A DNA stretch of 5,607 nt. It comes from Acidobacteriota bacterium (GTDB lineage: Bacteria > Acidobacteriota > Blastocatellia > Pyrinomonadales > Pyrinomonadaceae). The notes beneath the pieces are model-generated. The model was not told where the DNA came from, did no database searches, and saw only the letters and a list, made by a program, of their open reading frames with translations. The stretch covers positions 1 to 5,607 of the forward strand of contig CAUJFK010000161.1 of assembly GCA_963169175.1 (NCBI GenBank), in the 5' to 3' direction. The position numbers and the translations under genes were made by a program. This document shows positions 1 through 5,157 of this stretch, piece by piece (position 1 is the first letter of the stretch; each line of letters starts with the position of its first letter).

Positions 1-862
1 TCGCCACATGGCCGATGAGGAAAACGACGAAAGCACACATTACCAGAAAATGCAGCGACCGCCCGATCTGCCGATTGCCGGGCAGCTTCGGATACCATTT
101 GAAACGGTTCGTCAGCGCCGGCGACATCGACGGGCCGGTCAAGATCGCCAGCGGCGCCAAAATGAAAACAACCCCGAAATATGTCAATTGCTGAAGAGCG
201 TTGTAGTGATAAAAAGTATTTGGCTCCGGCGGCAGATGGAACGTCGCGTAATGAACAAAAAATGCCCACGCATCGGGAATGATCTGCCACGAATCCGGCA
301 CCAGCCGCCGCCAATGTCCGGACGCGAACAAGAGCACCGCATAAATAACGCCGTTCGCCACCCAGAAAAGTACGCTCAAGAAATGCCAGTGACGGGCCAT
401 GCCGATCGTGTGCCGGTAACCGGGCAGTCCGATCCACGGCGAGAGGTAACGGGAATCATCCTTCGCTGTCCAGACTCGATCCTTTGGGACTTCGATAGGT
501 GTAAGTCGAAGCCACTCTGTGCCCGGAGTGCAGTGCACGTTCCAGTACAATCGCGGGTGATCCATCAATATCTGCACGCCGCTGCGGACAAGCATGACAA
601 TGAAAAAGAAATTGACGTAATGGGTTATCCGCAGCCACGCGGGGAAACCAAACGGACCAACCGCCGTTTCAGGCGTCATTGTGCTGGAAGAATTTAACGC
701 TGGCAGTCCGAACACCGCCCACTGAAGAAAGGCAGCTGCCACCATCAGAATTAACGGCGAGGCGATCAGCAGTAAAACGCTGGCGTTGTAACGCATGATC
801 CCGAAGCGTGGAGTTTTAGGCAAGCCTTCATCCTTGCTCAACGTTGTTGCCTTCGCAGTCAT
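1..862 (-). CDS. Cytochrome b561-type membrane protein, N-terminal part (3' end outside window)
   Basis: This is an open minus-strand frame from ATG at 862-860 to the window edge: 287 codons with no stop, so the C-terminus is missing. It has about five hydrophobic segments, at roughly residues 27-52, 76-100, 154-183, 224-245 and 268-287. Histidines lie in or beside them (His81 in RITHYVNFF, His158 and His160 in ARHWHFL, His271 in SLHFLVM, His285 in IGHV), as expected for haem b ligands in the Ni-hydrogenase/cytochrome b561 family. There is no cleavable signal peptide. A loop at about 101-150 carries a well-preserved stretch (HPRLYWN, CTPGTEWLR, IEVPKDRVWTAKDD). From memory, this wording is typical of proteins in which the cytochrome domain is followed by a sulfite-oxidase-like molybdopterin domain, so the full protein may be a fused oxidoreductase; that part is inference. 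Its inferred role is to pass electrons between quinones and a periplasmic partner. The start lies 2 bases after the stop of the HAD gene, which suggests translational coupling. I am confident of the cytochrome b assignment and unsure of the substrate. Confidence -1.
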   Translation of the reverse strand, partial: MTAKATTLSKDEGLPKTPRFGIMRYNASVLLLIASPLILMVAAAFLQWAVFGLPALNSSSTMTPETAVGPFGFPAWLRITHYVNFFFIVMLVRSGVQILMDHPRLYWNVHCTPGTEWLRLTPIEVPKDRVWTAKDDSRYLSPWIGLPGYRHTIGMARHWHFLSVLFWVANGVIYAVLLFASGHWRRLVPDSWQIIPDAWAFFVHYATFHLPPEPNTFYHYNALQQLTYFGVVFILAPLAILTGPSMSPALTNRFKWYPKLPGNRQIGRSLHFLVMCAFVVFLIGHVA

Positions 863-864
863 CT

Positions 865-1518
865 TCAGGCACTCACCATGTCAGTCGCGATGTCGCCTAT
901 CAATCCAAATGCCTCCAATTTTATACGGGTCGATCCATAGTCCACGTGATGAATGCTATTAATGCCAAATGAATCCGCAATATCGACATACATTTCCGTA
1001 TTTTCGAGATAGACGATCTGCTCCGCGGGTACTTGTGCGATATCCAGTGCAAGACGGAAGATTTCCGCATCCGGCTTTCGCATGCCGACAAAGCAAGACG
1101 ACACAAAGGCATCGATAAATTCACCCAAACCAAACTTGCGGATCCTATACGCATTTAACTCGCGTGCTTCATTACTGACCACGATCGTTTTCAATCCGTA
1201 CTGTGCCTTGAGCACGCGGACCAATTCGATCATCTCAGCATCGGCCTTCGAGCATGCGAACATGAATTCCTTGAATTGGCCGCACGTAAATTGACGCTCC
1301 TCGTAGAACACGGTTCGATCCAGATATTCGTCGAGCGAGAGTTTTCCTTCCTCGTAAACCCCGAATACAAGTCGGTGGCGATCCTCCATTTCGGCAAAGT
1401 CGAGGCCAAACTTTGCGGCCGCCTGTTCTCGAAACTCTGTATTCCAGCCGTCCGTGAGCAATACGCCGCCAATGTCCAGAAACAAACACGTGATCTTTGA
1501 GCTGCCTTTCTTTATCAT
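865..1518 (-). CDS. HAD-superfamily hydrolase, probable phosphatase (subfamily IA/YihX-like)
   Basis: This is a 217-residue cytoplasmic protein with the HAD motifs in order. Motif I is FLDIGGVLL with the nucleophile Asp15. Motif II is VVSNE with Ser115. Motif III is GMRKPDAEIF with Lys148. Motif IV, where most relatives have two acidic residues (DD), reads YLENTEMYVDIA with Glu172-Asn173. The second Asp of the usual DxD in motif I is Gly17, as in the DLGG/DLGN group that includes E. coli YihX, a glucose-1-phosphate phosphatase. The region between motifs I and II is alpha-helical in character and fits a small C1 cap. I chose the ATG at 1518 rather than an in-frame start at 1560. It gives the usual short lead before motif I and starts 4 bases after the phosphoglucomutase stop, whereas the longer form would overlap that gene by 38 bases and add an unlikely N-terminus. 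No strong Shine-Dalgarno is present, so coupling to the upstream gene is likely. The substrate is unknown; adjacency to pgm makes a sugar phosphate plausible. Confidence -1.
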   Translation of the reverse strand: MIKKGSSKITCLFLDIGGVLLTDGWNTEFREQAAAKFGLDFAEMEDRHRLVFGVYEEGKLSLDEYLDRTVFYEERQFTCGQFKEFMFACSKADAEMIELVRVLKAQYGLKTIVVSNEARELNAYRIRKFGLGEFIDAFVSSCFVGMRKPDAEIFRLALDIAQVPAEQIVYLENTEMYVDIADSFGINSIHHVDYGSTRIKLEAFGLIGDIATDMVSA

Positions 1519-1522
1519 TTCT

Positions 1523-3220
1523 TTACTTTGCCATTGATCGACCGATCGCCTTGGTGACAATGGCCTGTGCTTCTTCCTGTATCCGCCGGAGATGGTCTTC
1601 GCCCTGAAAGCTTTCTGCGTAGATCTTGTAAATGCTTTCAGTCCCTGAAGGCCTGGCCGCGAACCATCCGTTCTTAGCCGCTACTTTTAACCCGCCGATT
1701 CGCTCGTCGTTGCCCGGAGCTGTGGTGAGCACGGCTTCGATCTTTTCGCCGGCAAGCTCTTTTATTTTCACCTGAGCGGCCGACAGGTCCTTCAAAATCG
1801 CCTTTTGTTCAGGTGTGGCCGGTGCATCGATCCGTTCATAAACCGGTTCGCCGAATTCGGCGGCGAGTTCCTGATAGATCTCACCCGGGTCGCGGCCAAT
1901 CCGGGCCGTCATCTCAGCAGCAAGCAAGGCAGGTACTATTCCATCCTTGTCAGTCGTCCAAACGGTACCGTCAAGCCGTAGAAATGAAGCACCCGCGCTT
2001 TCTTCGCCGCCGAAGCCAAGCGTGCCGTCAAGCAGGCCGTCCACAAACCACTTAAAGCCAACCGGAACCTCGTAGAGGTCGCGATCAAGCTTTGCTGCGA
2101 CTCGATCGATCATCTGGCTGCTGACGAGAGTTTTGCCAACCGCGGCATCTTTGCTCCAGTTTGGCCGATGCTGGAAGAGATAATAGATCGCCGCCGAAAG
2201 GTAGTGATTCGGCTGAAGCAATCCGGCGCTTCGCGTTACTATCCCGTGACGGTCATGGTCCGTATCGCACGCAAAGGCAATGTCGAACTTATCCTTCAGG
2301 CCGATCAGCCCTTGCATGGCATACGGCGATGACGGGTCCATTCGTATCCGACCATCCCAATCGGCCGTCATGAATCGAAACGTTGGATCGACAATTTTAT
2401 TTACGACAGTTAGATCGAGGCCGTATCGCTCTCCAATTTGCGGCCAATAGTGAACGCCTGCCCCACCAAGCGGATCGACGCCGATCTTGATCTTTGCCCC
2501 GCGAATTGCCTCTATATCGATGACATTGATGAGGTCGCGCGTGTAAGCGTCAACGTAATCGTGACGATGAGTGGTTGCGGCATTTACCGCCCGCTCGAAT
2601 GGGATCCTGTTAACACCGCGAAGGCCGGCTTCCAGAAGTTCGTTTGCTTTCGACTCGATCCAGTTAGTTATAGGTGTCTCGGCCGGACCGCCATGCGGCG
2701 GGTTGTACTTGAAGCCGCCGTCGTCCGGCGGATTGTGAGACGGCGTTATCACAATTCCGTCGGCAAGCCCTTTTTTCCGGCCTTTGTTGTAAGTCAGGAT
2801 AGCGTGCGATATCGCGGGCGTCGGAGTATATTCGTCACCTTCCGCGATCATCACCTCGACACCGTTTGCCGCCAGGACCTCGAGAGCGGTTGCATGGGCC
2901 GATACGGAAAGTGCATGTGTATCCATACCCAGGAACAATGGGCCATCGATCTTTTTTGACTTTCGGTACAAACAGATCGCCTGAGTTATTGCAAGAATGT
3001 GCCGCTCGTTAAAAGCCTTGTCGAACGCCGAACCGCGATGCCCCGAAGTGCCGAATGCAACCCGCTGTTCGCGCACGCTTGCATCGGGTGTCTCGGTATA
3101 GTATGTCGTGACAAGCCGTGGAACGTTTACCAGCATCGAGGCCTCCGCCAGCTTTCCGGCCAGCGGGCTCACGTTTCTTGCGACGTCTTTAGTGGATGCT
3201 GCCGTCTTCATAATTTTCAT
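1523..3220 (-). CDS. pgm: Alpha-D-glucose phosphate-specific phosphoglucomutase
   Basis: This gene interconverts glucose 1-phosphate and glucose 6-phosphate in the cytoplasm, linking glycogen, trehalose and glucan metabolism and nucleotide-sugar synthesis to glycolysis and the pentose phosphate pathway. The 565 residues fit the E. coli-type Pgm family (about 546 residues). The four hallmark sites are all intact: the phosphoserine loop ITPSHNPPDDGGFKYNPP with catalytic Ser161; the magnesium loop CDTDHDRHG with Asp319, Asp321 and Asp323; the sugar-specificity loop GFGGEESAG at 402-410 (Glu406 and Ser408); and the phosphate-binding loop ARPSGTES at 522-529. FGTSGHRGS near residues 56-64 is also typical. 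An insertion of about 20 residues relative to the shortest family members lies at the N-terminus. The start could be ATG 3220 or ATG 3211 (Met4), and neither has a strong ribosome-binding site. It follows transaldolase after 191 bases and is followed by the HAD gene after 4 bases. The function call is very secure; the exact start is not. Confidence -1.
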   Translation of the reverse strand: MKIMKTAASTKDVARNVSPLAGKLAEASMLVNVPRLVTTYYTETPDASVREQRVAFGTSGHRGSAFDKAFNERHILAITQAICLYRKSKKIDGPLFLGMDTHALSVSAHATALEVLAANGVEVMIAEGDEYTPTPAISHAILTYNKGRKKGLADGIVITPSHNPPDDGGFKYNPPHGGPAETPITNWIESKANELLEAGLRGVNRIPFERAVNAATTHRHDYVDAYTRDLINVIDIEAIRGAKIKIGVDPLGGAGVHYWPQIGERYGLDLTVVNKIVDPTFRFMTADWDGRIRMDPSSPYAMQGLIGLKDKFDIAFACDTDHDRHGIVTRSAGLLQPNHYLSAAIYYLFQHRPNWSKDAAVGKTLVSSQMIDRVAAKLDRDLYEVPVGFKWFVDGLLDGTLGFGGEESAGASFLRLDGTVWTTDKDGIVPALLAAEMTARIGRDPGEIYQELAAEFGEPVYERIDAPATPEQKAILKDLSAAQVKIKELAGEKIEAVLTTAPGNDERIGGLKVAAKNGWFAARPSGTESIYKIYAESFQGEDHLRRIQEEAQAIVTKAIGRSMAK

Positions 3221-3245
3221 TATCTCATACCCGTATGTCGTTCAA
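3219..3245 (-). promoter_or_regulatory. Weak sigma-70-like promoter candidate overlapping the pgm start
   Basis: Reading the minus strand, TTGAAC (3245-3240, 4 of 6 match to TTGACA) is followed after 15 bases by GATAAT (3224-3219, 5 of 6 match to TATAAT). The spacing is shorter than the usual 16-18. The predicted transcript start near 3212 would fall after the first pgm ATG and almost at Met4, giving a nearly leaderless message. This is a pattern match only and could be chance in AT-rich sequence. Confidence -1.
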
Positions 3246-3253
3246 TTGCCAGC

Positions 3254-3420
3254 GGACTGTAACTAATAATTTCGAAGTAATTTCTTGCCGATCTCTTCTT
3301 GTTTGCGGACTTTGTTCCCGGCCCGTGCAGTCTTTGTATTGAGAGTTATTCTTAACACAAAGCACACCAAGTTGAAGACACAAAGAGCAGAAAGTACTTG
3401 CGGCGCAATTGTTACAGTCC
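3254..3420. repeat. Tal-pgm intergenic interval bounded by a perfect 10-bp inverted repeat
   Basis: GGACTGTAAC at 3254-3263 is the exact reverse complement of GTTACAGTCC at 3411-3420. The 167 bases so enclosed make up most of the 191-base gap between transaldolase and phosphoglucomutase, and no credible gene lies inside it. The right arm encodes the last two residues and the stop codon of transaldolase. A second, shorter pair, CAATTGC at 3243-3249 and GCAATTG at 3405-3411, is present in crossed order. I found no target-site duplication next to the arms. It could be a relic of a small mobile element, or an mRNA stem joining the tal stop to the pgm leader. A chance match is possible. No rho-independent terminator is seen here. 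Confidence -1.
3355..3385. repeat. Two copies of ACACAAAG in the tal-pgm gap
   Basis: ACACAAAG occurs at 3355-3362 and again at 3378-3385, 23 bases apart start to start, with a related CACACCAAG between them. On the minus strand this reads as CTTTGTGT-type words. From memory, low-complexity strings of this kind recur between genes in some environmental bacterial genomes. Here the copies are few and degenerate, so I treat it as a minor repeat with no assigned function. Confidence -1.
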
Positions 3421-4509
3421 ATTAGAACCGGCTTTTTTAAGCTGATCGCCCTTGGACATTGTTGATCCGAGCAATTCGTTCCATGCTTTGACGAACTTTT
3501 CCGCACCTTCCTTTTGGAGTTGGTCCGCAAGGGCGGCCGTGTCAATGCCGGCTTCAGCGAACTTGGCGAGAACAGCCTCGCAATCGCCGCCGTCGTCCGG
3601 CATCATTGGCCCGATCTGACCGTGATCAGCGAATGCTTTAAGCGTGGCGTCGGGCAATGTGTTGATCGTAAGCGGTGCGATCAATGCTTCGACATAGAGA
3701 ACATCCGAGGCATTTGGGTCTTTTGTTCCAGTGCTTGCCCACAATAGCCGCTGCGGGCGAGCACCGGCATTGAAAATATGCTGCCATCGCGGCGAATCCA
3801 ATAACTCGCGGTATGCCTTATACGTTTGCCGGGCGACAGCAATACCTAGTTGACCGCGCAGAACTTCCGGAACCTTATCTGCCACGGTAACGTCCCACCG
3901 GCTGACAAACAGCGATGCAACGGATGAAACGTCCGATCTCAGACCTGCCGCCAGGCGTCGCTCGATCCCGCGTAGATACGCCTCGGCCGACGCTAGATAT
4001 TGTTCCTTGGAAAACAGCAGCGTTACATTTATCGGCACGCCCGCGAAAATCGATTCTTCGATCGCGGTAACACCCGCTTTTGTTCCAGGGATCTTGATGA
4101 TGACATTTGGCCGGTCAGCACTCTCGAAAAGCGCCGTTGCGGCCGCGATCGTACCGGCCGCATCGTCAGCCAGCATCGGCGAAACCTCAAGCGATGCCCA
4201 TCCGTCAACACCGCTCGTCTCATCATGGACAGGCCGAAACAGATCAGCAGCCTCTCTGAGGTCTTCCAACTCGATCTCGAACAAGAGTTCTTCGCCTGAT
4301 TTGCCTTCCTTCAATTTTTGGCGGATGTCGTCGTCATAGTCGTGACTATTTCTGATCGCGTGGTCGAAGATCGACGGGTTAGATGTAAGGCCGGTGACTG
4401 AGAAATCCCGGATGTACTCGCTAAGAGTTCCGCTGGCCAGAAGGCCCCTGGTAATGTTGTCGAGCCAAATACTTTGGCCAAGTTCAGAAAGTTTTCGTAT
4501 CGGTTTCAT
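3412..4509 (-). CDS. tal: Transaldolase (mycobacterial/long-type subfamily)
   Basis: This gene moves a dihydroxyacetone unit between sedoheptulose 7-phosphate and glyceraldehyde 3-phosphate, giving erythrose 4-phosphate and fructose 6-phosphate, in the non-oxidative pentose phosphate pathway in the cytoplasm. At 365 residues it matches the roughly 370-residue mycobacterial-type transaldolase, longer than the E. coli TalB of 317. Visible hallmarks are WLDN with Asp17, GLTSNPSIF at 40-48, SLEVSP with Glu108, the Schiff-base lysine Lys139 in IIKIPGTK, INVTLLFS at 160-167, and SVASLFVSRWD with Ser203 and Arg204. LWASTGTKDP and the FVKAWNELL end are also typical. It is not fused to glucose-6-phosphate isomerase, as some relatives are. 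ATG 4509 is chosen because the alignment-like start (KLSELGQSIWLDN) follows at once. An in-frame TTG at 4557 would add 16 unlikely residues, including three glycines read through the G9 tract. The last 15 or so residues after WNELLG are a polar tail that I do not recognise as part of the fold. Confidence -1.
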   Translation of the reverse strand: MKPIRKLSELGQSIWLDNITRGLLASGTLSEYIRDFSVTGLTSNPSIFDHAIRNSHDYDDDIRQKLKEGKSGEELLFEIELEDLREAADLFRPVHDETSGVDGWASLEVSPMLADDAAGTIAAATALFESADRPNVIIKIPGTKAGVTAIEESIFAGVPINVTLLFSKEQYLASAEAYLRGIERRLAAGLRSDVSSVASLFVSRWDVTVADKVPEVLRGQLGIAVARQTYKAYRELLDSPRWQHIFNAGARPQRLLWASTGTKDPNASDVLYVEALIAPLTINTLPDATLKAFADHGQIGPMMPDDGGDCEAVLAKFAEAGIDTAALADQLQKEGAEKFVKAWNELLGSTMSKGDQLKKAGSNGL

Positions 4510-4512
4510 AAG

Positions 4513-4521
4513 CCCCCCCCC
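4513..4521 (-). repeat. G9 homopolymer at the transaldolase ribosome-binding position
   Basis: On the minus strand nine consecutive G precede CTT and then the transaldolase ATG at 4509, so the tract occupies the usual Shine-Dalgarno window. G-rich sequence can pair with the anti-Shine-Dalgarno through GG and G-U contacts, and no better ribosome-binding site is seen. Runs this long are prone to slippage, which would change the spacing to the start codon. Tract length may also be a sequencing error. Confidence -1.
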
Positions 4522-4584
4522 TATAGCGCTGGGTTGTGCCCGTTGCCATACGCGCAATGATCGCGGTAACCTGGTTCAATCCAA

Positions 4585-4812
4585 TTATTCAGTCGGAATT
4601 GCATTGATCTCGATCTTTGCTTCCAGCGATCCGGCATTGTCGGCTATCAATCTGTTACTTTCTTCGCTGACGACCTGGGCACCTTCGTGCTTCACGCCAT
4701 CGGTCTTATTCGAACTATTTGTGACCGTTCTTGTCAGATAGGTCATCGCAAGAACTAAAATAATGATCAGCCTTAGGCTGTTCAGCGATAGCAATAATCT
4801 CAAGAATTTCAC
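4585..4812 (-). CDS. Small single-pass membrane protein, function unknown
   Basis: This is a 75-residue product that I do not recognise. Its N-terminus is basic then strongly hydrophobic (residues 3-26, ending LRLIIILVLAMTYL). This fits an uncleaved signal anchor followed by a polar tail of about 49 residues rich in Ser, Asn, Glu and Lys, probably outside the membrane. There is no cysteine, so it is not a lipoprotein. The start is GTG at 4812; an in-frame TAA at 4833-4831 rules out a longer form, and a TTG at codon 4 is a possible alternative. A purine-rich AGAAGGGAAG directly upstream could serve as ribosome-binding site. It ends 75 bases before the transaldolase start on the same strand, so it may be the first gene of that transcript. 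Being short and unrecognised, it could be a spurious frame, but the start signal, membrane segment and position favour a real gene. Confidence -1.
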   Translation of the reverse strand: MKFLRLLLSLNSLRLIIILVLAMTYLTRTVTNSSNKTDGVKHEGAQVVSEESNRLIADNAGSLEAKIEINAIPTE

Positions 4813-4830
4813 CTTCCCTTCTGTGCCCCC
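4813..4830 (-). promoter_or_regulatory. Purine-rich ribosome-binding region of the small membrane protein
   Basis: On the minus strand the 18 bases before the GTG start contain GGGGG, then AGAAGGGAAG directly against the start codon. The AAGGG core lies about 3-8 bases upstream of GTG. A second reading, with AAGGTG itself as the ribosome-binding site for the TTG at codon 4, is possible. The in-frame stop just upstream (4833-4831) limits the start to these choices. Confidence -1.
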
Positions 4831-4896
4831 TTATCTTTGATCTGCATGATCTTAGTGCCATGTTATCTATAGTTTATTCAGTTGGATTTGCATCCG

Positions 4897-4976
4897 CGAG
4901 AGTGTTTTTACGCGAAAATTGCACGTGATTACTCGCGTATTGGCTGAACCGATTTCCGTATCGGTCCCAACTCTCG
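4897..4976. other. Candidate structured RNA or operator: three compatible inverted repeats
   Basis: Three sets of complementary arms fit one secondary structure. The closing stem is CGAGAG (4897-4902) with CTCTCG (4971-4976). The first arm is TACGCGA (4909-4915) with TCGCGTA (4933-4939), enclosing a CACGTG palindrome. The second arm directly abuts it: TTGG (4940-4943) with CCAA (4967-4970), then ACCGAT (4948-4953) with ATCGGT (4960-4965) around a six-base loop. All pairs are Watson-Crick, so either strand could fold. The first arm gains extra G-U pairs only as plus-strand RNA. I recognise no known riboswitch or RNA family. It could be an untranslated-region element, a small RNA or a set of protein-binding dyads. 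Short arms like these can arise by chance. Confidence -1.
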
Positions 4977-5157
4977 AAACAACGTGGGAACGTCATTCAT
5001 ACACACATTCTTCGAGTTTAATATCTGAAAATCTTATTCTATGTACTCAATTGGACATTGAGGTCGCCCTTTCGTCCTTTTACCATCGGACTCGCGCTGT
5101 GAGGGATATGTCAGTGGGCGTGGCTGGTCGAGATCGCTAATCGCCAAATCGGTTCTT

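Larger units (their letters stand above)
4813..5157. other. 345-base non-coding gap between the GH94 gene and the small membrane protein
   Basis: I find no credible gene on either strand. The only long frame, plus strand 4919-5140, begins at TTG without a ribosome-binding site and has no recognisable protein character. The half nearest the small gene is AT-rich and could hold its promoter, but I find no convincing -35/-10 pair. The stretch contains the nested inverted repeats at 4897-4976, a direct repeat TGATCT-GCA-TGATCT at 4838-4852, and a 6-bp inverted repeat CTCAAT-TGGAC-ATTGAG at 5046-5062. No stem followed by a T-run on either strand indicates a terminator. Confidence -1.

Noticed and set aside
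8..697. Long plus-strand open frame of 229 codons
   Set aside because: It lies antisense to the cytochrome b gene, whose minus-strand frame has coherent membrane segments and family motifs. The plus product is Arg/Gln-rich with no fold-like pattern.
1519..1560. Longer N-terminus for the HAD protein (14 more residues)
   Set aside because: It would overlap the pgm gene and place unlikely residues before motif I; the ATG at 1518 gives the standard spacing.
2438..2959. Plus-strand open frame of 173 codons
   Set aside because: It is fully antisense to phosphoglucomutase, whose catalytic motifs are all present on the minus strand.
3225..3545. Minus-strand frame of 106 codons spanning the tal end and the gap
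   Set aside because: It starts inside transaldolase in another frame, lacks a start signal and is low-complexity in the gap; it is best explained as chance read-through of the repeat-rich interval.
4007..4339. Plus-strand open frame of 110 codons, Ser/Ala-rich
   Set aside because: It is antisense to the transaldolase core and reflects that gene's codon pattern; no ribosome-binding site or family match.
4394..4741. Plus-strand open frame of 115 codons
   Set aside because: It runs antisense across the transaldolase start, the gap and the small membrane gene. It has no supporting start signal and its hydrophobic end is the complement of other features.
5046..5062. CTCAAT-TGGAC-ATTGAG inverted repeat as a terminator for the GH94 gene
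   Set aside because: The stem is only 6 bp, AT-rich, and not followed by a T-run on the minus strand; not enough for a terminator call.
4919..5140. Plus-strand open frame of 73 codons in the gene-free region
   Set aside because: It has a TTG start without a ribosome-binding site, begins inside the inverted-repeat structure, and has no recognisable protein character.
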